Shown here piece after piece: positions 35,301 through 46,620 of a stretch of 64,000 bases of DNA; positions within the stretch are counted from its first letter, which is position 1; the number at the start of each line of letters is the position of its first letter. This DNA is from Pseudeuparius sepicola. Lineage: Eukaryota; Arthropoda; Insecta; Coleoptera; Anthribidae. The translations under genes and the position numbers were made by a program. The notes below the pieces were generated by a model, which was not told where the DNA came from, did no database searches, and saw only the letters and a program-made list of their open reading frames with translations. The stretch is taken from positions 45,569,223 to 45,633,222 of the forward strand of contig OY987303.1 of the NCBI GenBank assembly GCA_963920635.1, given 5' to 3'.

Positions 35301-36510
35301 TGGCAATACTGCTTAGCCCCGTCAAATAAATGGTCAACTTTTATTTACGACGATTCATTTGACACTCAACGTTTGACGTGTGAGAACTTAGGTTATACAG
35401 TTCAAATTTGCACTGCAAGTTTGTGTTATTATTTGAATAGTCTTTTACATAGCAAATTGAACTTTTCAAAGTATGGAGCAAGGATTTGTGAAGGCGACAT
35501 CGGACAATCTGCCATATTATGTGGAATTGGAAATGGTGTGTTCGTTTATTAAACTCGGTTTTTCTGCTATGATTGTAGAACGTTTCTTCTTTTTAGGTTC
35601 TGAATATTTGTCATTGACAAAAAGAAAATGAAAATATCACTTTAGACATGAATTATTATTCAAACCTTACTATAAAAAGGTAACCAATTAGGGAAAGAAT
35701 GAACACAACATAATTTACAGTTTATTGAGCAATAATTTACAATACAACTTAACTAGGTATTTAACTTAAATATATTTCATAAAATTAAAGGCCTCAGACA
35801 CTAACCATTATGTGATCTAAAAGGTATATTAATTGATGATTTACCCTCGAATGTATATTGAGAATTGCAAATTCTCGAATTCGTCATATTATCCTCTATA
35901 CATGAATGGGAAGAGAAGCAATTCGTTTGCTTTTTATGTAGCGCTGAGCACAACTTCCTTTTTCAAGATAATCTTGCTTCCCACAGTTTTGAAGAACATC
36001 CAATTCTTAGCATCACACTCAAGCTAAAAAAAGAAAAATGTATCTTACTATTCTTATACAAAAATTAGGTATTGCAATAAAAGTTGCTCGGTTAAAGAGT
36101 AAGTAAGAAGTTAAATATACTATATATAATATAAACTATACCAAAAATTATTAACAGGGGTTATTTTGACGTTTATTACATTCAGGTAGATGTAGTCTTA
36201 AGTAATAACCCCAAGTCAGTAAACAGTAAGTATTAAAAAAATAAGTAAGAGTGCTTCAAACTATCTATAATAGATAATAATATGTACTTACGTTGAAATG
36301 GTCTTCGCAACAATACAAAAACGTTTTCTTCATTGGAAGGCCAACTGTTTCCAACCACTGTTTTCGACGATTTCGTCCTTAGGCATCGATAAAAACAATT
36401 TTCCAGAGTTTCTGCTGGTTTTTTCACAAGAGGGAACGAACAAACTCCATGACTATTATAACGACGCGGAAACTAGTAAATAACTAGTAAGATCACTTGC
36501 TTATTTTCAG
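32304..36510. other. Gene-poor intron stretch
   Basis: Single element ends without partners (CAGGGTGGGTGAAAACC at 33297; CAGGGTGATTCAGTCATG at 34787). A weak C2H2-like stretch FVCFLCSAEH..LASHSFEEHP lies at about 35.91-36.0 kb without exon borders that I trust. Otherwise AT-rich sequence. No gene supported. Confidence 0.4.
32950..33025 (-). other. tRNA-like segment (SINE head?)
   Basis: The minus strand reads GGTGCTCGAGAGGTTAGCA (A-box-like) and later GGATCGAATCC (B-box-like) about 45 nt on. No convincing cloverleaf forms. Possibly the start of another tRNA-derived SINE. Confidence 0.3.
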
Positions 36511-36738
36511 TAATTTACCCAGTGCCGTGGACCACGTAGTTGCGCTTCCACCTTCTTTTTTCTGACAGGCACCGTCGGGCTTTACACCACATCCTGTCAG
36601 AATTGTCTTGTAAATCCTAAATCTAAACCTAAATACAAACACAACACCCAGGGCACGTAACATGTTGGGAATCGAACCCGCGACCTGCGATGCCAAAGCG
36701 CGGGTATTAGCCTATACCTATCCGTGCACCGCCGCCCC
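36511..36738 (-). mobile_element. tRNA-derived SINE
   Basis: Minus-strand tRNA-like head (36738 to about 36668) starting GGCGGTGCACGGATAGG, with a perfect B box GGGTTCGATTCCC. It is followed by about 150 bp of unrelated body including the GTAAAGCCCGACGGTGCCTG segment and an end near GCACTGGGTAAATTACTG. Head plus body without an intact cloverleaf indicates a SINE. Confidence 0.65.
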
Positions 36739-37425
36739 CTTTATAAAGGTTAACAGGCCAGTTTGAGGCCCAGGTCTAGAGATGTGTCAATCGTGAGTGA
36801 TTCGGTCACTGTGATTCGATCACTTGAAAGTACTGATTGACCGAATCTCAACATATTGAAAAGATACAATCATGAAGCAGTCGGTTATTACCGACTCTCC
36901 ACAGTCCACACATCGAATGATTGACGATTGAACGAACTAAGACCGAACGAACGTTTCGTCTCGTAAATTGTAAAACAGAAACGGCTGATTTAAAACCTCA
37001 AGATGGAATTAAGCCAATACCATATGAGTTTACAGGCATGCTCCTGACTACTATGACTGAAGTAATTGAAATGAACGATTGATTGAAATGATTTGATCTT
37101 TTTTGAAATCGGTCACTGATCAATTCGGTCGTAGTAAAATGAAAGAATTACCCATCTCTACCCAGGTCATTTTATTTGACGGAAGACGAAGAGGAGAGAA
37201 GGCGACGTTGCCGGTTCTTATATTAATGGTAACTACGTCACAGCCATTCATTACGTATTCAACTCAATTTTGCAACTAAACTAGCGCAAAAAAAAATTTC
37301 TGTAGCGTTTCCGGAAGTTTAAAGGCGATATCTATCTATTGCAAAAATAAAAAAAATGTGGTATACGAGCCCATTATCTTCGGAATTATCTCAATAGTAG
37401 GTAGGTATTATTTTTCGTAATAATG

Positions 37426-37552
37426 CGCGACTGAATTTAAGAGGCCAATGCCCCGACGGGACTATGCGAACAAATATATAGGCCATCGTCACCATGGGAA
37501 CGGTGCTAGCCTTGGGTATACACTGGTGTGTTCTTTGTTCTTGTTCATTGTT
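37426..37552 (+). repeat. Dispersed repeat, copy B
   Basis: GCGACTGAATTTAAGAGGCC through GTTCTTGTTCATTGTTG. About 85-90% like copies at 3356 and 41546 by eye. Confidence 0.7.
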
Positions 37553-38227
37553 GATCGTCTAGGCAACGTTTGTCTATATCACTTTATAGTCGGGTGAGCC
37601 ATACTGATGAGGGATTACCGTCCCGAAACAGTACTGTATATGGTCGACTATCTCTCTGTTTGCATAAATAGCCACTGCCTTTGTTATTTGCTCAGGTACC
37701 TACTAGGAAAAACCTCAAAAATGTAGTAATGCCAGTGCCAGTATTGTAGTGGCGGCATACTGATAAAGGATACGTAGAGTTCCACCTTGAGTTCCACTAG
37801 TTGGAACAACATTTTATTAGAAGAAGTTGCTCAGAATTAAATATTGCAACCATGAATGTGATTGGCTCAAAGAAATTCTAAGTAGGTAACTAAATTCTAA
37901 AATTCAAACAAATCCAATGATATCGATAGTTACTATAGGTAGTTGGGGTCCGGGATTGCTCTGCGAACACAGTTATTATATCAAATGTTCAGTCAATCAG
38001 CCTTTTGAATTTTTAAATAGTAATGTTGTCTTTCTTTTTTTACGTTTTGTTCTTTTCTCAGACAAAAATTTTAAATATTATTTTCAAAATTATTAGTTCC
38101 TTATTCTGGGATACCTACTTTATTTATAATACTTTTAAACACTATTAATATATACTTTCAACTTGAGTTGGTTGAGAAAGCAATGTGCTTCCTAGCATAT
38201 GCCAAAATGTAGTATTTTTACACATAC

Positions 38228-38268
38228 CTATCTACAACTCCTTTGCGTTGCTTCTTGCCTTTTCCCAT
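38228..38268 (-). CDS. eIF5B: eIF5B, coding exon 1 with start codon
   Basis: First coding exon of eIF5B: ATG at 38268 (minus strand) reading MGKGKKQRKGVVD, then AG followed by the donor GTATGTG. The Met-Gly-Lys-rich start is typical of eIF5B N termini. The split codon AG|T completes Ser with exon 2, giving MGKGKKQRKGVVDSDSEGE. The context before the ATG is TATAAA, with A at -3. The 5' UTR and promoter should lie at about 38.27-38.6 kb, and the next recognisable feature is a TATA-containing, GC-richer segment on the plus strand at 38.8 kb. Exon assignment rests on matched phase, good splice sites and the eIF5B-like protein. Confidence 0.78.
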
Positions 38269-38599
38269 TTTATAAAACTCGACTGCCAACTTCTAGATAA
38301 GGATTGCACAAATATCATAAGCGGTTTTATAATTACAAAATACAATGTTGGAACACTTTTATAATCATATATAATGTCAGCTATATTAATGATGAATACA
38401 TTAAAAACATAACCTCTTTCGGTCACCGAGCGTGAATTCGTGACACTAGCCCACAAAATATATAGGTTAGGTTAACACCACACACCTATGTATTATATAG
38501 GCAGAGAACAAGGATGTTCTCTGATATAGGCAAGAAAGATATTTGATCGGAGGGCAATTCGATACAATGTTAAGTACTTCCTTAAAATATCTTGTTTCA

Positions 38600-39830
38600 A
38601 ATTCATCGCGCTAGAGACCAAGCCGCCGAATATCGGGTAATAAATTAAATCGAAAAACCATGTTGTTTATATTAGATAGATTGGCCAGGGTAATTAATGT
38701 CCCCCGAAAAACATGTTTGTTTATGTATCCTACCCGCCGACAAGCTCGCGAGCGGATAGTGAACACCTGCAGACCCCGAATCGAGTCGAAAACAATGTCC
38801 CTATCTGATATAAAAGAGGGTTGCTCCCGGACAGGAGCCAGTCGTTGCCGACCACCTTTTGCCGGGCGAAGCCCTGCCCGGCAACCCAGTGAGTGTCCGA
38901 TGCCGTGCCAGCCGCAGAAGATCCCGAGTGTTGGGCGAAGTACTGCCCGAGAAGTCATCTAGAGTCTGCCGCCTTGCCTGCCATAGATTCCAGCACCAGA
39001 GCCTCAGCACATAATAGGGGAATCTCAGTACAGTATGCAGTCCGTTGAACTGACCACAGAGTAAGCGATTGAATTTTGTTTTGTTGGGTTTTGTCGACTT
39101 ATGCCTTTCTATTTCTAGTTAATTAATTTATTTGATTTTATTTTATTTTGAATGCTATTAGTGTTTATTTGAGGTGTCGTAAATGATTGTTATATTTTGT
39201 CATATTTTAAAGCTGTGTCGCGTTACAGTTCTGAATATTTTACGCTAAATTTTGGGTGTTTAAAAAGCTGTTAGCAACACAGTGCCGTATTAAGTCAATA
39301 TTAATATTTTACGCTAAATTTTGGGTATTTTTAAATACGTTTTGTGCCAATTTCAAGTTATTTTAATAATTTTGTGTCTCTATTATCAATTTCGAATCAT
39401 ATTTAATTTACATATTTTATTATCGCGTTTGTGTGATCAGGCTAACTAAATTGTGTGCCATTAATTTTGGTATTATTTCTTGGAATAATTTGAGGTTAAT
39501 TCACGTACTATTTTCGCAGGTTTTTGTTATCAGTTTATGCTATAAGCTAGTATTGTTCGCCACTTGGGTTTGAAACCAGTTACTAAAATTTAAAGATAAT
39601 TATTTTGCGCTAAACCTTTTATTATCGATTCTTTTCTGTAATATTTACTTAGGAATATTTTAATAATTCATTTTGTTCCCGTCTGTGCATCCTCAATTCA
39701 TTTACTGTGTAATTCGTAACCTGTATATTATTACGCCATAGGCGTATCATTTACTTTTTTAATATATGTATTAAAATTCCCCTGTTGTTTCCGTTAATTC
39801 TTAGGCCCACACCAAAAAATAAATTAACTT
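38600..39830 (+). other. TATA-bearing GC-richer block, possible solo LTR
   Basis: TATAAAAG at 38809-38816 is followed by a GC-rich leader with a strong hairpin TTGCCGGGC..GCCCGGCAA (38858-38885) and then over 700 bp of AT-rich sequence with a duplicated TATTTTACGCTAAATTTTGG (39236, 39305). This layout (TATA, short GC-rich R-like part, long tail) is like an LTR of a retrotransposon, but termini and target duplication were not found. It could also be a promoter divergent from eIF5B. Confidence 0.35.
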
Positions 39831-39859
39831 ATGGACCACCTTTAAAAGTACCCCTCGAC

Positions 39860-40062
39860 CAACTAACATCAAAAACAAAGGTGCGCGCCATAATAAAGAC
39901 TGCTCACTGCTGTCATGTTTGTGAGTTTTCTGGCTCACCACGCGCTTCCCGGAGACAAAATACAATGCAAAATATATTGTTGACCATAGGCACCATCTAC
40001 TTTTCAGAATATGAAGCTAGAGCCGTGAGAAGTCTTATTAATACGTCAGTCAACGGTAAAGG
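39860..40062. repeat. Diverged copy of the CCGTTGACTGACG MITE
   Basis: Contains AATAAAGACTGCTCACTGCT.. to CTTATTAATACGTCAGTCAA, the inverse orientation of 43821-44002. The left end is not clear. Confidence 0.6.
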
Positions 40063-40069
40063 TTAAATG

Positions 40070-41545
40070 CACCATATAATATAGTCAAAAGGTCTCTAAA
40101 AAGCCATATCGATTATAACTATTTACGCAAGTATATCCTAAGATCTAATTATGGCACGGCTTTGCACCGCATTTCGCTGCACAAGTGGCCAGCCATCGAA
40201 CAAGTGTAACCCATGCAAGTTTGCAAGTATTGGTGATATTAGGCGAGCATGCGGTCACTTGTTTTACTGCAATATCTACAAATGTCTCCATCTCTTTTCA
40301 CTACTAATACCAGATGCGGTTTAATATTGTGTTTGTCTCGTATTTTATTGCCGAGGCGCCTGTACTCGAGCTACCCTGATAAAATATAAATGAACTCAGT
40401 GATATATGGGGCGTGATCTATTTAAAACCATTTACCACACTCTGCTACGGTAAAAATACCAGACTAATCGGCAGAAATCACCCGTATAAAATTCAAAGGT
40501 TTTTATGCTATTCCAAAAAAGAACTTCATTTATTTATACCATACTTAGTTTATGAAAATCTAAATATAAGATAGGGAAGATAAAGACAATTTATGAAACA
40601 AAATATTTTATATTTTGCGACTATAGTATATATTTTGAAAGGGATGTTTTGTAACCTAGTCAATTAGATTACCATAAATTTCATACATTTTATTATTTTA
40701 TATTATTATTTATTATAAATTTACTTATTACCTATATAATAATCACAAAGGGGACAAAAATGCTATTAAAGTAAGATGTTCCAACTCAAAACAGAGTATA
40801 GTAGTTTATGATACAAGGTCGTTGAGTTTTTCGTATGACAGGGGAGATTGTTATCCAAACGATAGCAGCATTCTTCGAATTCAAATCTTTTTGTTTTAAC
40901 TGATCATTTTTCTCATGCAAGGCTTTTATGTCTGGTTTTGGTTTCGATTACAACCTTTAGATGCGACTTGATTGCTCTTCTATATTTGACTGTGTTGCAT
41001 ACTAATATCCCCTTCTATACCTTAAAAAAATAAAAATATGTTAAAATAGCCCGAAAAAGAAATAAATATTTCTCTAGCAACCTGAACATCAATCTACTTA
41101 ATTCTTATATTCTCATCAAGTATTAAATTGATCCCTTTTCCACAAATGGTGAGGATGCTTTTCTATATATGTTTTTATGAAATGTACATTCACCTTTCTT
41201 ATAAGCAGGAAACTTCTGTATAATGGCTTACCTTTGAACTTTTTGTCTTTGAAGGGTTCTGACGAATCCAGTAAAACCAAACTAATAATTTATCTATATA
41301 AATATTGTCACCGTATCCCGTATCTTTTCACATCACTCTAAAGTGAAATAATACCTCTCAAAGGCAATAAAGCCAAAATAAACGAAAGTAATTCACAGGG
41401 CTACACGGTAAACAAACGGGAGCAGCTGGGAATTATATACCAGATGACGCGCAACATGGCGGCGATTTTGACCTTGAGATATAAAGAGGCAACCTCGTAT
41501 AAAAAGATCTTGGTACAGACCTGCACCGTCGATGGATCAATATTC
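40070..41545. other. Intergenic stretch, nothing identified
   Basis: Between the divergent eIF5B and ZAD-like genes. AT-rich, no coding or repeat structure that I can support. Confidence 0.5.
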
Positions 41546-41840
41546 GCGACTGAATTTAAGATGCCAACGCCCCGACGGGACTATGCGAACTATATATGGG
41601 CCATCGTCACCATGGGAACGGTGAGAGCCTTGCGTCCATTGAATTGTTGTACTTATCAATTCGATGCTTGCGTCCACACTGGTGTTCTCATCGAATTGAT
41701 AAGTACAATTGTCAATTCAATGGGTGTTCTTTGTTCTTGTTCATTGTTGGCATGGCCCATACACTAGTTTAGCATTGAGCCTATAGGGGGCGTATTTCTT
41801 ATATTCAACCATTCAATGGCGTATTGCCTGTACTAACCTA
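41546..41840 (+). repeat. Dispersed repeat, copy C, with small insert
   Basis: Most complete copy: GCGACTGAATTTAAGATGCC .. GTTCTTGTTCATTGTTGGCA .. TTTAGCATTGAGCCTATAGG. Around 41635-41725 a small palindrome (TTGTACTTATCAATTCGATG / CATCGAATTGATAAGTACAA) interrupts it. Confidence 0.7.
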
Positions 41841-42085
41841 TATATTTTGTGGCCTGTACTTTACTTCGCCAAATTCTAAATACGGCACTGTCTTTGTGTT
41901 CTACTCTTTCAACATGGCGACCATCGGCTGACAAAGATCAAAGACATATTATTATATATAGCCGCCTAGTTCAAATTCTTCCCTTATTATTTGATCTCTG
42001 ATTTGAACCTTCCGCGTATTGCGCAGGTGTAAACGATCCATGAACAATCGAAGGCAAAAATCGATTAAAAAATAAAGCCGTATAG

Positions 42086-42154
42086 CGTTGATTGAGGATT
42101 CCTTCCTCCATCGACGCGTATAGTCAAAGTGTCGATGGAGGAACTCAATCAACG
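42086..42154. repeat. Short inverted repeat upstream of ZAD-like exon 1
   Basis: CGTTGATTGAG..TTCCTCCATCGAC is mirrored by GTCGATGGAGGAACTCAATC, giving arms of about 24-30 bp with a short loop. It lies 236-304 bp before the ATG and could be a small MITE or a 5' UTR hairpin. Confidence 0.6.
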
Positions 42155-42194
42155 GTCAAAGTCAAAGGTCAAAGTTGTGGTCAAAGCAGTCAAA
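42154..42194 (+). promoter_or_regulatory. GGTCAAAG repeat cluster upstream of ZAD-like gene
   Basis: Within 41 bp the motif GTCAAAG/GTCAAAT occurs five times, three of them as GGTCAAAG. AGGTCA-like half-sites with short spacing are bound by nuclear receptors such as HNF4 or USP/RXR. The cluster lies about 200 bp before the start codon at 42390. It may be promoter or 5' UTR. Binding is inference only. Confidence 0.3.
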
Positions 42195-42389
42195 TGTCGA
42201 TTGTCGGACGTCATGTATATAGATATAGAACCAGAACCTGTATACACAGCAGAAAGCGCTAAAAACTCCTGTCAACATTTTTTTACGGTGTTGATAATTT
42301 ATATTTTGTTAATGCTGGAATCACAACGTGTATAGATTTTTCTTCAAAATTACCAAGCTTTATTTTTACCAAATCTGCCTGGTGCAATC

Positions 42390-42515
42390 ATGGAATTAGA
42401 AACTGGTGTGTGTGAATTGTGTTCAACTGAAGACAAGGTTATAAAGACGCCTCAAGCCGAGCATATTTTAAAATCTTTGGGATCTTTGCTGAAGAATCAA
42501 ATTAACAATTCTGAA
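42390..42515 (+). CDS. ZAD-like zinc-binding nuclear protein, exon 1
   Basis: ATG at 42390 opens 42 codons that start MELETGVCELCSTEDK and end LLKNQINNSE, followed by a perfect donor GAA|GTGAGT. The phase is 0, and the only compatible large exon found downstream starts at 55537 after TTACATTGTTTCAG, also phase 0. Joining them places CELC (residues 8-11) about 42 residues before CPKC (53-56), which is the C-x2-C ... C-x2-C layout of insect zinc-finger-associated (ZAD) domains. Without this exon the downstream ORF has an unpaired CxxC. The intron would be 13.0 kb, nearly all recognisable mobile DNA. The specific protein is not recognised. Confidence 0.7.
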
Positions 42516-42746
42516 GTGAGTATGAAACTAATATTGCAAAGGCGGTTGTTTTGAGATTACCTAGTACTGCTTTCAAATAGTCGAAGTGATCGTTAACATT
42601 CATAGTAGATTCTGCTCCCGCAAGTTTCTTATTAGAATACCTACTGTTTCGACACTAAAAAACGAACGTCTTGTATAAACGTAGATACTATGTATAATCA
42701 TATTCTTAATGTCTGGAGTCTGGGAACAAAACGCGTAAAGAGAAGA

Positions 42747-43225
42747 AGTCTGAGAGCCAGCCTACATGTTCCAGTGATGATTTAGTTAAGGCCTATTTTT
42801 TGCAAGGATGTTGGGGGGGCCATAACCAAGTGTCATCCGGGAGGATTAACCCTGACTCCAGTCATAAGGGGGTGGCAGAATGCCCGTTACTGTTAAAAAA
42901 ATGCATCTTTTTATTAATTACCTAGTTAAGGCTGAAATGTTTTCCAGTGCACCTATGATGGCCTGCAATTATAAATATAATAATATTTGCAGAACGATTG
43001 GCCAGTCATAATGGGGTGGCAGATCACCCCCAAGATGTCGTGTGAGCAATGAACTTTTTATTATTAATAAAAAGATGCATTTTTTTACTAGCAAGGGGCG
43101 TTCTGCCACCCCCTTATGACTGGAGTCAGGGTTAATCCTTGCGGATGACACTTGGTTATGGCCCCCCCAACATCCTTGCAAAAAATAGGCCTTAACTAAA
43201 TCATCACTAGAACATTTACGCTGGC
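42747..43225. mobile_element. 480-bp foldback close to ZAD-like exon 1 donor
   Basis: GTCTGAGAGCCAGCC.ACATG and its inverse CATTTACGCTGGCTCTTAGA flank long arms that include GGCCTATTTTTTGCAAGGAT and CCCTGACTCCAGTCATAAGG. The inner loop has an additional smaller palindrome. It starts 231 bp after the splice donor. Confidence 0.8.
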
Positions 43226-43820
43226 TCTTAGACTAAAGCGCCTGTTCCTATAATTTGACCAATTTTTCGCCACGAAAAAGCAACTCTTTTGTATATGATT
43301 ATACCTAACCAAAAATATAAATTAATAGAAGAATGCTTAATGTGGGATTCTGCAAGACAATTGAAGTTAATTAAAATTAATGTAATTTGATAACAGGCGA
43401 TATCTTGAAATGTCACAATTCAAAATGCAAAGATTAAACCACAGAAATCATTAGAGGCCCCCTGGGTAGCGTAGGCCATCGCCCGTCAGCATAAAAATAC
43501 AAAACCTAACCCATAACAATCCTATACAAGAAATAATAAATAACAAACATCTATAAAGTGACTATGCAGTTTTTTCTCAGTTGTTTCTCACCACGTGTTG
43601 GCAATGAAATGACGCATGCACAAACTGAGATTTTCTTTAATACAAAAGTTAAAAGTTGGTTAACTGTTACATTGCGTTAAATATACGCTGCAAAAACACT
43701 CCCATTGAATAACATACTTTACCCATATTTCAACTTATGTTACGTTAATTTTCAATTACTTTAAATGGGCTTGCATAAACCCACCTTTATATGCATCCTT
43801 GGCATTTACAAAGGGTATTT

Positions 43821-44002
43821 CCGTTGACTGACGTATTAATAAGACTTCTCACGGCTATAGTTTCATGTCCTGGAAAGTAGATGGTGCCTATGGTGAACAA
43901 TGTATTTTGCATTGTATTTTGTCTCCGGGGAGCGCATGGTGAGCCAGAGGACTGCCAAACATGACAGCCGTGAGCAGTCTTTATTAATACGTCAGTCAAC
44001 GG
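43821..44002. mobile_element. 182-bp MITE with TATTT duplication
   Basis: Ends CCGTTGACTGACGTATTAAT / ATTAATACGTCAGTCAACGG, perfect over at least 20 bp, flanked by TATTT on both sides (43816-43820, 44003-44007). Confidence 0.8.
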
Positions 44003-44309
44003 TATTTCTTAAAATTTTTCTGAATTTTTTGACACTTCTCTTTTTACATCGATATTTATGTAGGAGTTATAATCGGGATGCATTTTAACTGTATGCAACT
44101 CAGAACGAATTACCTTTGCACCTTTTGCAACATTGAAAATCATGGAAAAACAGAAATTTTCCCAAGATTTGTGCAATGTCTGCCATTTCTGCTTGACACC
44201 TTAACGGCAGGAGGTAATCAAGGGGGTAGTCACTCAGCTTTACAGAGTACAAATATATCCATATGTTTACACTCTACCAAAAAGGAATATATCCACTCAT
44301 ATTCATGTA

Positions 44310-45265
44310 AAGGGTGGTGCATAATTAGCGTTATGGTTTAATTGAATAACTTTTTTATTTCTAATTTTATTTAATTTTTGCACCTATTAAAATTTAGATT
44401 ATAGTTTGGAAATATATTTACATTATGTTTTGAATTCAACATCTAACAAATGGCGTCCATTGTTAGCTGCGACCGGACGTGCTCTTTCCAGAGCATTTTT
44501 CATAACTTTTCTTAGAACTTCTGGTCTCAACGCCCGGCTTCTTTTCAAATACTTATTAGACATTGGACTGTTGAATTTTGCATTCGCCAAGCGTCACCGG
44601 ACTTTTTTCTTTGGGGCTATCTAAAAGGTAAATTGTATGCAAATGAACCAAGAACCATACAACAGCTTAAGGCCAATATAAAATAGGAAGCTGGGCATTG
44701 GGCCTGAAATTCTAACAAGAGTTCCAGAAAATGTTCATAGGGCATGTCAGGTCGAAGCTAACAATGGGCGCCATTTGCCAGATGTTATATTCAAAACATA
44801 ATGTAAACATATTTCCAAACTATAAAATAAATGCTACTAAGTGTAAAAATTTAATAAAATTAGAAAGAAAAAAGTTATTCATTAATTAAACCCGAGGGGT
44901 CATCAGGTCATGCAGTAGGTGTACAAATTTGTATGCAGGACATCTGCAGTACTTCGGCAGGATTCTGCAGTACTTGTGCAGAACCGTGCAGTGGTCACCT
45001 GTGCAGGACTCTGAAGTACCTGTGCAAGATTCTGCAGTACATGTGCAGGACTCTGCAGTGCATGTGCAGGACTCTACAGTACTTGTGCAGGACCTTGCAG
45101 TATTTATGCAGGACTCTGCAGTACTTGAGCAGGACCGTGCAGTCCCTACTGATGCAGGACCTGCACATTTATTAGGTACTGCAGCTTTCTGCAGTAGGTG
45201 TACAAAAAAATCAAGCACCTGAAGAGCCCTTGATTAAACCATAACGCTAGTTATGCGCCACCCTT
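44310..45265 (+). mobile_element. Tc1/IS630-type element with transposase remnant
   Basis: Ends AAGGGTGGTGCATAATTAGC / inverse, TA on both sides; arms extend through TTATGGTTTAATTGAATAAC-like sequence. Inside, 44585-44801 (plus strand) encodes SPDFFLWGYLKGKLYANEPR..TIQQLKANI and, after stops and a shift, PEILTRVPENVHRACQ, NNGRHLPDVIFKT*, the C-terminal end of insect transposases with a DFFLWG catalytic region. The right arm is broken by the minisatellite at 44884-45235. Non-functional. Confidence 0.8.
44884..45235 (+). repeat. 21-bp minisatellite, copy 2, inside a transposon arm
   Basis: About ten units of GTGCAGGACTCTGCAGTACT(T) type. Because 21 is a multiple of 3 and the units lack stops, several frames on both strands stay open (e.g. 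repeating CTAES on the minus strand). This is not evidence for a gene. It is flanked by ATTAAACC-like sequence on both sides, consistent with insertion into the arm. Confidence 0.85.
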
Positions 45266-46254
45266 TATATCCAAGCATATTCACATATATCCAAGTTTAT
45301 CCACATATATCCAAGTATACCTACTAAGCATATCCACCCATACAGGCTCGTAGCTAGAACCAAAAATTGAAGTGGGCAGGTATAATTTTAGGTCGATAGG
45401 GCACCAGGCACAATATGTATTTTATTTTTTGAGCTGGATAAAATATACTAGTACCTACATTTTCTCGTGATGGATGCTGTTGTCAAATATTTATATTTGA
45501 AATTAGAATTAAAAAAGTACTTCTTTTAAAACTGTAATGTCAATCCTTCCATAATCTATTAAAGACCCGATCATGATGTCATATTTCATTGTTGCGAGGC
45601 CAACGATAAAGACAGGCCATGGCGCTAATGCATAATCGTGTAGTCACGTGACCAACTTAGTCCTCTATAATAAAAGGCATTTTTGGAGATAAGTATAAAA
45701 AACAAATTTCGTAACAATTTTGCGAGTTTTCTTTGGTCTATTACATTATTGGTTTTGTGCATCCAGGCTTTCACTAATTGTTTTTTTTTTTTTCAAAATT
45801 TTTAACCTTCCTCAGCTGTTTTGGGCCAAGAGTTAAATGGCACCACACTCAAATATTTTGGCACATTCCCAAAATTGTTGGGAGAGCACCTTCCTTTAGC
45901 TTAGGTGATATTCTCTATAGGTATTTTCCTCCCACAACAAATTTGTCCACTTTAATGGTTTCACTTTCTTGAAAATGTGTTAGCCACACATACTTAATGT
46001 TTTTTTTAGAAATTAAATCTCAGTTGGAATTTGACGAATCCATTTTTGGAGCAAATTTTCATCCTGAGGCACAGCAAATGTTGTTATGGTGACATTTTCT
46101 TCCTGGCTTTTGTAATATGTATAAATATAATATAAACAGACCCAATACTTGGTATTTAGGTTATTTTTTTACGAAATAAAAATGAAAACTCACCCCAGTA
46201 TACTGTAAATATTGACGAGGTCCCAGTTGATCGGCAGCGTGAAAGGCCGAATAG

Positions 46255-46620
46255 GAACCATATCAGGGCGTGAGTCGACAACGGAAATCCTCGAGTACGT
46301 TACAGCACTGATTTATTTCGCACAAGGTGAATGGTGAATACAAAATACACAAACCCGAACTTGGGCAACAGGAACGGCTTCCAGCCACCCAGACCGTCTG
46401 AACTCGCGGATCTCCCGTAAGCAGTTCACCCGTCTGTGTCTCAGGCTCCACTGTCCATGTCCATTCCGAGTCCGGGGGGAGAGTTCCCCTTACAGCGCTC
46501 ACGCGTCGGTGTGAGCGGCACCAATACTCCTGAACGGCACGACTTCCACCCAGAGGCCATAATAACACCTGGGCGGTTCCCCTCCGCCTGGACACACGCA
46601 CACTAGACACAAACTTGTTT
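46255..46620 (-). other. GC-rich block, unexplained
   Basis: Clearly richer in GC than its surroundings; on the minus strand open for 115 codons without recognisable domains and followed by AATAAA (about 46313-46318). It might be part of a solo LTR, or a piece of a captured exon. I cannot decide. Confidence 0.3.

Noticed and set aside
35833..36068. Possible C2H2-like zinc finger (FVCFLCSAEH..HSFEEH)
   Set aside because: Single weak motif, non-standard spacing, no convincing exon borders and no neighbours.
44886..45222. Three overlapping ORFs of repeated CTAES / VQDS / CRTLQ peptides
   Set aside because: They are the same 21-bp minisatellite read in different frames; no start context, splice sites or domain.
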